The notes below the pieces were generated by a model. That model made no database searches, was not told the DNA's origin, and was given only the letters and a program-made list of their open reading frames with translations. Shown here in pieces: positions 41,067-48,561 of a stretch of 64,000 nucleotides of DNA (positions within the stretch are counted from its first letter, which is position 1; each line of letters starts with the position of its first letter). The DNA comes from Clostridiales bacterium (GTDB lineage Bacteria; Bacillota; Clostridia; Oscillospirales; Oscillospiraceae). The position numbers and the translations under genes were made by a program. Location: assembly GCA_004555205.1 (NCBI GenBank), contig SFIY01000003.1, positions 62,001-126,000 of the forward strand. Direction: 5' to 3'.

Positions 41067-41969
41067 ATGAGCGGCTATATTTTGCGGCAGGAGGAGAAAA
41101 ATTATGTGCTGCGCTCCAGCCAGATCGACACACTGGTGCAAAAGGGCGACAGCGATGCGGCCCTGCTGTATCTGTTCCTGCTGCGCACGGAAAATCCTCC
41201 CACACCCCAGGAACTGATGCGCCGTCTGCGCTGGAGCGAGCTGCGGCTGGACGCGGCGGAACGGGCTTTGCAGCAGATGGGGCTGATCGACCGTCCGGCG
41301 GAGGTGAAGGCGCTGGAGCCGGCGGAGGAACGGCCGGCCTACAGCAGTGCCGACATGGCGGCCTTCCATGAAGACCCCCTGTTTGAAGCGCTGTTTACCC
41401 AGGTGCAGGAGAAGCTGGGCAAGAAGCTCAACAGCAACGACAGTCAGATCCTGGCCAATCTGTATGACTGCGTGGGGCTGCCCTGCGATGTGATCTACCT
41501 GCTTTTGAACCACTGTCTGGAGCGGGCGGAACGCAAGTACGGTGCGGGCCGCAAGCCCACCATGCGGCAGATCGAGAAGGAGGGCTACTACTGGGCGCGG
41601 CAGGGCCTGTTCGATCAGGAGAGCGCGGCGCAATATCTGCGCGATTATGAGGCAAAGCGCGGTCTTACGGCGCAGTACATGAAGGTATTGGGCATCGGCG
41701 GCCGGCCGCCGGTGGTCAGCGAGGAGCGGTATATCCGCGGATGGATCGACTGGGGCTTTGACACCGACACCGTGGCCATGGCCTACGACAAGACGGTGTT
41801 TTATAAAAAGGAACTGAACTGGCGCTATCTCAACGGGATTCTGCGCCGGTGGCATGAAAACGGCTGGCACAGCGTGGCGGCGGTAGAGCAGGGCGAGCAG
41901 CAAAAGCCGCAGAAGTCCGCCGGACACGCAGAGAAAAACGCGTGGATGCGCCAGTATACAAAGAGGTGA
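41067..41969 (+). CDS. dnaD: DnaD-domain primosome protein
   Basis: 300 aa from MSGYILRQEEKNYVLRSSQ; GGAGG lies 7 nt before ATG 41067. N-terminal winged-helix region (residues 1-85) and C-terminal DnaD/DnaB_2 domains with the motif IRGWIDWGFDTDTVAMAYDKT, close to the YxxxIxxxW-type signature (LNWRYLNGILRRWHENG). DnaD proteins help load the replicative helicase; the downstream gene is the loader ATPase. Confidence 0.88.
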   Translation: MSGYILRQEEKNYVLRSSQIDTLVQKGDSDAALLYLFLLRTENPPTPQELMRRLRWSELRLDAAERALQQMGLIDRPAEVKALEPAEERPAYSSADMAAFHEDPLFEALFTQVQEKLGKKLNSNDSQILANLYDCVGLPCDVIYLLLNHCLERAERKYGAGRKPTMRQIEKEGYYWARQGLFDQESAAQYLRDYEAKRGLTAQYMKVLGIGGRPPVVSEERYIRGWIDWGFDTDTVAMAYDKTVFYKKELNWRYLNGILRRWHENGWHSVAAVEQGEQQKPQKSAGHAEKNAWMRQYTKR

Positions 41970-41975
41970 GAGCAA

Positions 41976-42965
41976 ATGGCTTATGACGGCAAGGTGATGC
42001 GCGCGGCGCTGGAGCAATTTCAGGCAGACAAGCAGCGGCGGAGCAGCCAGTTTCTGGAGCGGCAGCGCCGTATTTTCCGGCAGGTGCCGGAGCTGCAGGA
42101 GATCGACCGGGAGCTCCGCGGCACCATGTCCCAGATCATCGCCTCGGCGCTGCAGCGCGGTACCGATCCGCTGCCTGCGATCCGTGTGATCCGCGACAGC
42201 AATTTGGATTTGCAGCGTCGGCGCGCGGAGCTGTTGGCGAAGCACGGCTATCCCGTCGATGCGCTGGAGGAGAAGGCTTACTGTGAGCTGTGCAACGACA
42301 GCGGTTATCGCGGCGGCGGTCTGTGCATCTGCTTGCAGGAGTACTACAACCGGGCGCAGATCGCGGAGCTGTCCCAAATGCTGGATCTGGGCACGCAGAG
42401 CTTCGACACCTTTTCCTTTGCGTGGTACAGCGAGCGTGTGTCGCCGGAGCTGGGCATCTCGCCCCGTAAATTGATGGAGAATAACTTTGACATCTGTCGG
42501 GACTACGCCTACGAGTTCGGCCCCCGCAGCGACAATCTGCTGCTGAGCGGCGATCCGGGGCTGGGCAAGACTTTTCTGTCCGCCTGCATCGCCCGCGTGG
42601 TCAGTGAAAACGGCTTTTCCGTGGTGTACGACACGGCATCCACCATTTTTTCCCGCTTTGAGGCGGCGAAATTCCGCCGGGATGACGATACCGCACCCGA
42701 CGAGGATGTGGCACGGTATGAAAACTGCGACCTGCTGATTCTGGACGACCTGGGCACGGAGATGACCACCACATTCGTACAGAGCGCGCTGTATCAGCTT
42801 ATCAACGGACGGCTGATGGCAGGGAAGAAGACCATCATCAGCACCAACCTCAACCCCGAGGAGATCGGGCGGCGCTATTCGCCGCAGGTGCGCTCGCGCC
42901 TGGAGGGAGAGTACCGCATTTTACCCTTCTTCGGTGAGGATATCCGCAAGCTGAAACGGGGATAA
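41976..42965 (+). CDS. dnaI: DnaC/DnaI-like helicase loader ATPase
   Basis: 329 aa. N-terminal helical domain with a Cys cluster (CELCNDSGYRGGGLCIC, residues 104-120) that may bind zinc as in DnaI, then an AAA+ domain with Walker A GDPGLGKTFLSA, Walker B LLILDDLGTE, sensor 1 ISTNLNPEEI and an arginine finger region RSRLEGEYRIL. It begins 6 nt after dnaD; together they form the primosomal loading unit. Confidence 0.9.
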   Translation: MAYDGKVMRAALEQFQADKQRRSSQFLERQRRIFRQVPELQEIDRELRGTMSQIIASALQRGTDPLPAIRVIRDSNLDLQRRRAELLAKHGYPVDALEEKAYCELCNDSGYRGGGLCICLQEYYNRAQIAELSQMLDLGTQSFDTFSFAWYSERVSPELGISPRKLMENNFDICRDYAYEFGPRSDNLLLSGDPGLGKTFLSACIARVVSENGFSVVYDTASTIFSRFEAAKFRRDDDTAPDEDVARYENCDLLILDDLGTEMTTTFVQSALYQLINGRLMAGKKTIISTNLNPEEIGRRYSPQVRSRLEGEYRILPFFGEDIRKLKRG

Positions 42966-43127
42966 GCGCCGAAGCGCCGCCGGTGGCGGAAGAAGCGAGG
43001 CGCTTTCGAGGAAGTGTTTCGATTGGCGGACGCGGCAGTGACCGGGAATCGGATGACACGACGGTGAGCGTGCTTGCGGCAGGGACTTGCCCCTGCGCAG
43101 TTTACCCGAAGCGAGAAGAAAAACAAG
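42966..43127. repeat. Interspersed repeat element, copy 2
   Basis: The 28-bp core at 42973-43000 is identical to 15394-15421. The remaining sequence is GC-rich non-coding DNA with no match to copy 1. Like copy 1 it lies directly behind a gene end and before a terminator. Confidence 0.55.
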
Positions 43128-43156
43128 AAAAATCCACCCGAGAGGGTGGATTTTTA
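43128..43156. terminator. Bidirectional terminator
   Basis: AAAAATCCACCC-GAGA-GGGTGGATTTTT between the convergent dnaI and zinc-ribbon genes. Confidence 0.9.
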
Positions 43157-43172
43157 TTGTTGCAAAAAATAA

Positions 43173-43760
43173 TTAGTTGATGCTGTCAATGTTCAAGCTA
43201 TAACCAAGAACTTCACCAACATCGGTAATCTTGCCGCGGACAACAATCGGATCATCTGTGCTCATTTCCATAATCTGAGCAAGCTGCTCGTCGGACTTGA
43301 CATAGCACTGCACATCCTGGAGAAAGTAATCATAATTATTGGAACCGGCTCCCACACAGATATAGCTTCCGCTGCTGTCAATTGTACCGAGATAGCCCTC
43401 AATTTCTACATACTGCCCCTTAAAAGTGCCGGATGCCTTTAATGCATTATCCTCCAAGGCGTCGAGCAAATCGGTCACATTGTAGTGCATATAAGTGATG
43501 GATTCTTCCTCCTTTACGGGTTCTTCCTGCTTTGCGGTTTCTCCCTGTGTTGTCTCATTGTTATTGGCAGGGTCAGAAGGTGTATTCTTGGAGCCGGAAC
43601 TACCGCCGATAATGCTGCCGATGATAATCACCACCAGCACCCAAAACCACCACTTCTTAAAAATAGGCTTCTTGTTTTTTGCACCGCACTGAGGACAAAC
43701 TTTGGCGTTTGACGCCATCTCGGCACCGCAGGTTTTACAGTTGATTAACTTGTTTGCCAT
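43173..43760 (-). CDS. Membrane-anchored zinc-ribbon protein with OB-fold-like domain
   Basis: 195 aa: zinc ribbon at residues 8-26 (CKTCG...CPQCGAK), TM segment about 36-55 (WWFWVLVVIIIGSIIGG), a Thr/Glu-rich linker, and an extracellular domain (about 95-195) with the strand pattern of the tRNA_anti-like OB fold (GQYVEIEGYLGTIDSSGSY, IVVRGKITDVGEVLGYSLNI). Function unknown. Its promoter is overlapped by an XRE-type operator. Codon use is more AT-rich than in the neighbours, which hints at transfer together with the regulator. Confidence 0.7.
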   Translation of the reverse strand: MANKLINCKTCGAEMASNAKVCPQCGAKNKKPIFKKWWFWVLVVIIIGSIIGGSSGSKNTPSDPANNNETTQGETAKQEEPVKEEESITYMHYNVTDLLDALEDNALKASGTFKGQYVEIEGYLGTIDSSGSYICVGAGSNNYDYFLQDVQCYVKSDEQLAQIMEMSTDDPIVVRGKITDVGEVLGYSLNIDSIN

Positions 43761-43786
43761 ACTTTTTTTCTCCCTTTCTCTATTAC

Positions 43787-43804
43787 GATAACAAAAGTGT
43801 TATC
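43787..43804. promoter_or_regulatory. XRE operator 1
   Basis: GATAACA-AAAG-TGTTATC, perfect 7-bp arms, in the divergent region. Its centre is 30 bp from operator 2, about three helical turns. Confidence 0.8.
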
Positions 43805-43814
43805 ACATGGTATA

Positions 43815-43843
43815 AAGATAACATATCTGTTATAAGCTGTCAA
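43815..43843 (-). promoter_or_regulatory. Promoter of the zinc-ribbon gene
   Basis: Minus strand TTGACA (43843-43838), 17 bp, TATCTT (43820-43815). Operator 2 fills the spacer, so bound repressor should block RNA polymerase. Confidence 0.72.
43817..43834. promoter_or_regulatory. XRE operator 2
   Basis: GATAACA-TATC-TGTTATA, same arms as operator 1 with one end mismatch. Confidence 0.8.
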
Positions 43844-43873
43844 GGTAAAGAATTTGATAAGGGAGCTTATAGC

Positions 43874-44086
43874 ATGATACAGCGCATGATTGACATTCGC
43901 ATCGACCACGATGAATCCCAGCGTGATTTAGCCAAGGCTATCGGTTACCATCAGGTGCAGATTGCACGGTATGAAACGGGGAAAAATACACCACCGATTG
44001 CGTATTTGATAAAATTTTGTGAGCATTACAAGGTCAGTGCGGACTATGTTCTGGGTCTGCCGAAAGACGGCGCATGGCCACGCTGA
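43874..44086 (+). CDS. XRE-family transcriptional regulator
   Basis: 70 aa, almost only a helix-turn-helix: MIDIRIDHDESQRDLAKAIG, then YHQVQIARYETGKNTPPIAYLIKFCEHYKVSADYVLGLP. The pattern ESQRDLAKAIGYHQVQIARYETG is the Cro/C1-type fold. The start at 43874 gives the minimal conserved protein. It is divergent from the zinc-ribbon gene and most likely binds the two GATAACA dyads between them, repressing both. Confidence 0.85.
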   Translation: MIQRMIDIRIDHDESQRDLAKAIGYHQVQIARYETGKNTPPIAYLIKFCEHYKVSADYVLGLPKDGAWPR

Positions 44087-44095
44087 TAGCAATAA

Positions 44096-44127
44096 ACAGG
44101 GAGGACACCGGTCGGCGTCCTCCCTGT
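44096..44127. terminator. Hairpin between the XRE gene and pnp
   Basis: CAGGGAGGAC/GTCCTCCCTG, a 10-bp stem with a loop containing a smaller ACCGGT palindrome. The T tract is poor on both strands. Confidence 0.6.
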
Positions 44128-44148
44128 TGCTTATACGGCTTATTTTGT

Positions 44149-46299
44149 TTACTTCACGATCTCGCCGGCGGCTTCCTTGGCGGCGATCTCCTTCATGGCG
44201 TCCTTGTGAGAGAGGTTCCAGCGGCCCTTCTCGTCGATCTCCATGAACTTGACCCACATCATGTCGCCCACCTTGCAGGCGTCCTCCACCTTCTCAATGC
44301 GGTGGTCAGACAGCTTGGAGATATGCACCAAGCCGTCCTTGCCCGGCGCGATCTCCACGAAAGCGCCGAAGGTCATCAGGCGCACGACGCGGCCGTAGTA
44401 CAGCTCGCCCACCACGGGAACGAACACGATGTCGTCGATGCACTTCTTGGCGATGGCGCAGGAGTTGGCATCGGGAGAGGCAATGTGGATGGTGCCGTCA
44501 TCATCAATGTCGATCTTGGCGCCGGACTCGGCCACAATCTTCTGGATCACGCTACCGCCCTTACCGATGACATCGCGGATCTTATCGGGATCGATGTGCA
44601 TGGTGATCATCTTGGGTGCATACTGGCTGACCTCGGCGCGAGGCTCGGCGATCACAGGCAGCATGATCTGGTCCAGAATCTGCACGCGGGCATCGTAGGT
44701 GATGTCCAGCGCGTTCTCGATGATCTCCATGGTCAGACCGTCGTTCTTCAGGTCCATCTGGATGGCGGTGATACCCTTCTTGGTGCCGGCCACCTTGAAG
44801 TCCATCTCGCCGTGGAAGTCCTCCACGCCCTGAATGTCAATGAAAGTGGTGAAAGAGCCGTCGTCATCCTGAATCAGACCGCAGGAGATACCGGCAACAG
44901 GCGCCTTAATGGGCACGCCGGCGTCCATCAGAGCCAGCGTGGAGCCGCAGATGCTGCCCTGAGAGGTGGAACCGTTGGAGGAAACCACCTCGGACACCAC
45001 GCGGATGGCATAGGGGAACTCCTCCACGGAGGGCAGCACGGGAACCAGTGCGCGCTCCGCCAGGGCGCCGTGGCCGATCTCGCGGCGGCCGGGGCTGCGG
45101 GCGGGCTTGGCCTCACCCACGGAGTAGCCGGGGAAGTTGTAGTGGTGCATATAGCGCTTCTCGGTCTCTTCCCAAATGGTGTCCAGCTTCTGGTTGGCGG
45201 ACAGGGTATCCAGCGTGGCAACGCTGAGCACCTGGGTCTGGCCGCGGGTGAACAGGCCGGAGCCGTGAACGCGGGGCAGTACGCCTACCTCGGCGCTGAG
45301 AGGACGGATCTCGTTCTTCTTTCGGCCGTCCACACGGTGGCCTTCCAGCAGCCATGCCTTGACGATCTTCTTCTGGAACTTATAGGTGATCTCGTCCAGA
45401 TACTGGTCCATATCGGGATGCTCGTCCAGATACTTCTCGTGCCACTTCTCGATCATGGCATTCCAGCGGTCCTCGCGGACGTTCTTATCGTCGGTATCCA
45501 TCGCGGCCTTGGCCTCGTCCATAAAGTCGGCCACGATCTTGTCAAACAGCACCTGATCGAAAGCGGCGTGGGGATACTCAAACTTGGGCTTGCCGATCTC
45601 GCTGACCATCTGGTTGATGAGCGCGATGATCTTCTGGTTTTCCGCATGGGCCGTCTTGATCGCCTCGAACATCACATCGTTGGGCACCTCGTTGGCGCCG
45701 GCCTCGATCATGACCACCTTCTTGCCGGTGGACACCACGGTCACATCCAAATCGCTGACCTTGCGCTCCTCGGCGTTGGGGTTGATGACCAGCTTGCCGT
45801 CCAGCAGGCCCATCTTCACGGCGCCCACGGGGCCGTTCCAGGGAATGTCGGAAATGGCCAGCGCGGCGGAAGTGCCGATCAGGGCGGCCACTTCGGCGGA
45901 GCAGTCATGGTCCTGCGCCATGACGGTGCACATCACGGACACATCGTTGCGGAAATCATAGGGGAACAGAGGGCGAATGGGGCGGTCGATGACACGGGAG
46001 GTCAAAATGCCCTTTTCGCCGGGGCGGCCCTCACGGCGGTTGAAGCTGCCGGGGATGCGGCCCACGGAGTACATCTTCTCCTCAAAGTCGACACTCAGGG
46101 GGAAGAAGTCAATGCCGTCACGGGGACGGGGTGCGGCGGTGACGCAGCACAGCACGCGGGTGTCACCGTAGCCCACCATAACGGCGGCGTTGGCCAGCTC
46201 GGCCAGCTTGCCCACCTCCATGGTCAGCGTGCGGCCGGCCAGGTCCATGGTGTACTTATGGTAGTGGGGGAACTGTCTTTTGGTAATGATCGTAGACAT
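44149..46299 (-). CDS. pnp: Polynucleotide phosphorylase
   Basis: Phosphorolytic 3'-5' exoribonuclease and degradosome component, 716 aa. Two RNase PH domains (first with FPLSVDFEEKMYSVGRIPGSF, second with GQTQVLSVATL, SNGSTSQGSICGSTLALMDAG), an alpha-helical linker, a KH domain (MHIDPDKIRDVIGKGGSVIQ) and an S1 domain (GELYYGRVVRLMTFGAFVEI). It lies behind rpsO, as in many bacteria, with a long hairpin leader. Confidence 0.96.
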   Translation of the reverse strand: MSTIITKRQFPHYHKYTMDLAGRTLTMEVGKLAELANAAVMVGYGDTRVLCCVTAAPRPRDGIDFFPLSVDFEEKMYSVGRIPGSFNRREGRPGEKGILTSRVIDRPIRPLFPYDFRNDVSVMCTVMAQDHDCSAEVAALIGTSAALAISDIPWNGPVGAVKMGLLDGKLVINPNAEERKVSDLDVTVVSTGKKVVMIEAGANEVPNDVMFEAIKTAHAENQKIIALINQMVSEIGKPKFEYPHAAFDQVLFDKIVADFMDEAKAAMDTDDKNVREDRWNAMIEKWHEKYLDEHPDMDQYLDEITYKFQKKIVKAWLLEGHRVDGRKKNEIRPLSAEVGVLPRVHGSGLFTRGQTQVLSVATLDTLSANQKLDTIWEETEKRYMHHYNFPGYSVGEAKPARSPGRREIGHGALAERALVPVLPSVEEFPYAIRVVSEVVSSNGSTSQGSICGSTLALMDAGVPIKAPVAGISCGLIQDDDGSFTTFIDIQGVEDFHGEMDFKVAGTKKGITAIQMDLKNDGLTMEIIENALDITYDARVQILDQIMLPVIAEPRAEVSQYAPKMITMHIDPDKIRDVIGKGGSVIQKIVAESGAKIDIDDDGTIHIASPDANSCAIAKKCIDDIVFVPVVGELYYGRVVRLMTFGAFVEIAPGKDGLVHISKLSDHRIEKVEDACKVGDMMWVKFMEIDEKGRWNLSHKDAMKEIAAKEAAGEIVK

Positions 46300-46329
46300 G
46301 GTTTTTTTGCTCCTTTTTCAAAATTTGAT

Positions 46330-46417
46330 GCGGGGAGCCAAACCATTTAGCACTTGAAAACACGCCCAAAGGCTCAGGTGCATTTTCAAGTTCTAAATGC
46401 AGTGATTGGCTCGCCGC
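46330..46417 (-). ncRNA. Long hairpin leader of pnp
   Basis: An imperfect 88-nt hairpin: GCGG/CCGC and GAGCC/GGCTC at the base, then CATTTAG/CTAAATG and ACTTGAAAA/TTTTCAAGT in the stem, with a loop of about 20 nt. It ends 30 nt before the pnp start codon. In E. coli a leader hairpin cut by RNase III mediates pnp autoregulation, and this may be an equivalent. Confidence 0.7.
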
Positions 46418-46429
46418 AAGATTGAAAAT

Positions 46430-46458
46430 AGGGTGATGCGTGAACCGCATCACCCTGA
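46430..46458 (-). terminator. Terminator of rpsO
   Basis: AGGGTGATGCG-TTCA-CGCATCACCCT followed by ATTTTC on the minus strand, 9 nt after the rpsO stop. It separates rpsO from the pnp leader and may be partly read through. Confidence 0.8.
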
Positions 46459-46466
46459 TTTCACAA

Positions 46467-46733
46467 TTACTTACGCAGACCCAGCTTGGCGATCAGGGCA
46501 CGATAACGCTCGATGTCCTTCTTGGCCAGATAGTCCAGCAGACGGCGGCGCTTACCGATCATCATCTGCATACCGCGACGGCTGTGGAAGTCGTGGGGAT
46601 GCACCTTCAGGTGAGCGGTGAGCTGGGAAATGCGCTCGGTCAGGATAGCGACCTGCACTTCGGGAGAACCGGTGTCGGTCTCATGGGTACGGTTGGCCTC
46701 GATGATAGAGGTCTTCTGATCTTTCAGCATCAT
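46467..46733 (-). CDS. rpsO: 30S ribosomal protein S15
   Basis: 88 aa with the S15 core DTGSPEVQVAILTERISQLT, LKVHPHDFHSRRGMQMMIGKR and RRLLDYL. Start at 46733 (MMLKDQ), with AAAGGTGG 9 nt upstream; a second ATG directly follows. S15 binds the 16S rRNA central domain. Precedes pnp. Confidence 0.95.
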   Translation of the reverse strand: MMLKDQKTSIIEANRTHETDTGSPEVQVAILTERISQLTAHLKVHPHDFHSRRGMQMMIGKRRRLLDYLAKKDIERYRALIAKLGLRK

Positions 46734-46823
46734 AGTTGTGTTTCCACCTTTCTTATAGTTCGCCCGCATCCTGAGTGCATCGGACAGGTGAACGGTCCGC
46801 AAGACTAAGGTAAGGGGCCATGC

Positions 46824-46850
46824 ACATTCGCGTGCTCACATAGAATATCA
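46824..46850 (-). repeat. 27-bp direct repeat in the rpsO leader, copy 1
   Basis: Matches 46888-46914 at 25 of 27 bases, 64 bp apart. On the minus strand each begins with the extended -10-like TGATATTCT and continues ATGT(A/G)AGCA(T/C)GCGAATG, so they may be tandem promoters of rpsO or a duplicated leader segment. Confidence 0.6.
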
Positions 46851-46887
46851 TTCAGCGCCTCGGGCTCCAATTGCCGTTGGATGAATG

Positions 46888-46914
46888 ACATTCGCATGCT
46901 TACATAGAATATCA
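46888..46914 (-). repeat. 27-bp direct repeat in the rpsO leader, copy 2
   Basis: Upstream partner of 46824-46850. A TTTACA sits 15 bp before its TATTCT on the minus strand. The rest of the region 46734-46978 shows no gene. Confidence 0.6.
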
Positions 46915-46978
46915 CACCAAACGCTGATTGTAAAGCCATATTTTCAAAAAAATACCCTGTTTTCGGTAAAAAAACGGG

Positions 46979-47167
46979 TTATTTAATGTCAATGGCATCC
47001 ACGGGGCAGTTATCGGCGGCCTCCTGACAGGCCACCTGCCATTCCACAGGGATCTCCTCCGTAATCGCCTGCGCCGGTTCGCCGGGCTCCAGGGAAAAGA
47101 CCTGCGGACAGATCGTGGGACACAGACCGCACTGGATACAGGTTTTTTGCTCCACCATGGCGTGCAT
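46979..47167 (-). CDS. Ferredoxin, single [4Fe-4S] cluster type
   Basis: 62 aa from MHAMVEQKTCIQCGLCPTIC. Cysteines 10, 13 and 16 plus Cys54 in NCPVDAI would hold one [4Fe-4S] cluster; Cys20 and Cys47 are placed as the disulfide pair of Thermotoga-type ferredoxins. The second cluster of the common clostridial 2[4Fe-4S] ferredoxin is absent. GAAGGTG precedes the start; divergent from the GntR gene. Confidence 0.9.
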   Translation of the reverse strand: MHAMVEQKTCIQCGLCPTICPQVFSLEPGEPAQAITEEIPVEWQVACQEAADNCPVDAIDIK

Positions 47168-47226
47168 AGAAACACCTTCTTCCGTATTGATATAGGTAGT
47201 GTACCCACAATCACAAAAAAATACAC

Positions 47227-47255
47227 TTGACAACAGGTGTATTCCGTGATACATT
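47227..47255 (+). promoter_or_regulatory. Promoter of the GntR-ABC operon
   Basis: TTGACA, 17 bp, TACATT, followed without gap by a 27-bp palindromic operator. Confidence 0.85.
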
Positions 47256-47282
47256 AAGTGTACTAACACAAATAGTACACTT
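47256..47282. promoter_or_regulatory. YtrA-type GntR operator
   Basis: AAGTGTACTA-N7-TAGTACACTT, perfect 10-bp arms, covering the predicted transcription start. It has the TGTACTA...TAGTACA form typical of YtrA-subfamily sites and implies autorepression. Confidence 0.88.
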
Positions 47283-47303
47283 TGGCGAAAGGAGGAAGGT
47301 ACG

Positions 47304-47669
47304 ATGATCCATTTGGACTATCGTGACAGCCGGCCGATTTACGAGCAGGTGAAAGACGGCCTGCGGCATCTGGTGGTCACGGGTGTGATGGTGCCGGGCG
47401 ACAAACTGCCGTCGGTGCGCACGCTGGCCACACAGCTTGCCATCAATCCCAACACCATCCAGCGGGCCTACGGCGAACTGGAAACGGAGGGATTCGTTTA
47501 TTCCGTGACAGGGCGGGGGACGTTCGTGGCAGAAGGAGATACACAAAGCGCGGTACGCCGCCGGGAAGTGGCCGACAAAGTCAAGCCGATGCTGGAGGAG
47601 CTGAAGAATCTCGGCATGAGCCGGGAGGAGCTGCTGGCAATGTGGGAAGGAGGAAACAACGATGCTTGA
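47304..47669 (+). CDS. GntR family regulator, YtrA subfamily
   Basis: 121 aa: winged helix (residues 10-75) with DSRPIYEQVKDGLRHLVVTG, LPSVRTLATQLAINPNTIQR and GFVYSVTGRGTFV, and only a short C-terminal helix pair, as in YtrA. Such proteins repress their own ABC transporter operon, often relieved by cell-wall-active compounds. It overlaps the ATPase gene by 8 nt. Confidence 0.92.
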   Translation: MIHLDYRDSRPIYEQVKDGLRHLVVTGVMVPGDKLPSVRTLATQLAINPNTIQRAYGELETEGFVYSVTGRGTFVAEGDTQSAVRRREVADKVKPMLEELKNLGMSREELLAMWEGGNNDA

Positions 47670-48561
47670 AGCAAAAAATGTCGTCAAGACTTTTGACGGC
47701 TTTCGCGCATTGGACGGCGCTTCGCTGACGGTGCCCAAGGGCGCGGTATACGGTCTGGTAGGCCCCAACGGTGCGGGCAAGTCCACCATTATCCGCCATC
47801 TGACCGGCGTTTACCGCGCCGACGAGGGTGAGGTGCTGCTGGAGGGACAGCCCATCTACGAAAATCCCGCGGTGAAGGAGCGTGTGGTCTCCATTCCCGA
47901 CGACTGGTACTATTTCCCGCAGGCGTCCATTGCCGAAATGGCGAAGCTGTACGAGGGAATGTATCCCACCTTCAGCCGTGAGCGCTACGAAAAAATGAAG
48001 CAGGTCTTTCCCCTCAACGACAAGCAGATGATCCGCCGCATGAGCAAGGGTATGCAGAAGCAGGCGGCGTTCTGGCTGACCATGTGCTGTATGCCGGAAT
48101 ACCTGGTGCTGGATGAGCCGGTGGACGGGCTGGACCCCGTCATGCGCCGTCAGGTGTGGAGCCTGCTTTTGGGCGATGTGGCCGAGCGCGGCACCACCGT
48201 ACTGGTGTCCAGCCACAACCTGCGCGAGCTGGAGGATGTGTGCGATCATGTGGGCATCATGAACAAGGGCAAGGTGCTGCTGGAACGGACCCTGTCCGAT
48301 CTGCAGGACAACACGGTGAAGCTGCAGGTGGCGTACCGCAGCACCGAGGAGCCGCGTCTGCCTGCCGAACTGAAGATTCTGCACAAGTCCTCTGTGGGTC
48401 GTGTATACACCTACATTATGCGCGGCAAAAGCGAGGAGATTCAGCGCCGCATGGCCATCTGCGATCCGCTGCTGATGGAGGCGATCCCGCTGACACTGGA
48501 GGAGATTTTCATCTACGAAATGGGAGGTGCTGACTATGCATTCCGCGACATCGTACTTTAA
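47662..48561 (+). CDS. ABC transporter ATP-binding protein
   Basis: 299 aa. Walker A GPNGAGKST, Q loop, signature RMSKGMQKQ (a variant of LSGGQ), Walker B YLVLDEPVDGLDP and switch His in LVSSHNLREL. The C-terminal 70 residues form the extra domain of exporter ATPases of the YtrB/BcrA group. Works with the permease that follows. Confidence 0.92.
   Translation: MLEAKNVVKTFDGFRALDGASLTVPKGAVYGLVGPNGAGKSTIIRHLTGVYRADEGEVLLEGQPIYENPAVKERVVSIPDDWYYFPQASIAEMAKLYEGMYPTFSRERYEKMKQVFPLNDKQMIRRMSKGMQKQAAFWLTMCCMPEYLVLDEPVDGLDPVMRRQVWSLLLGDVAERGTTVLVSSHNLRELEDVCDHVGIMNKGKVLLERTLSDLQDNTVKLQVAYRSTEEPRLPAELKILHKSSVGRVYTYIMRGKSEEIQRRMAICDPLLMEAIPLTLEEIFIYEMGGADYAFRDIVL

Noticed and set aside
40914..42377. 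Upstream extension of the mnmE frame to 943 codons
   Set aside because: The extra 488 codons are antisense to dnaD and dnaI, while ATG 40913 has a good ribosome binding site and the conserved MnmE N-terminus.
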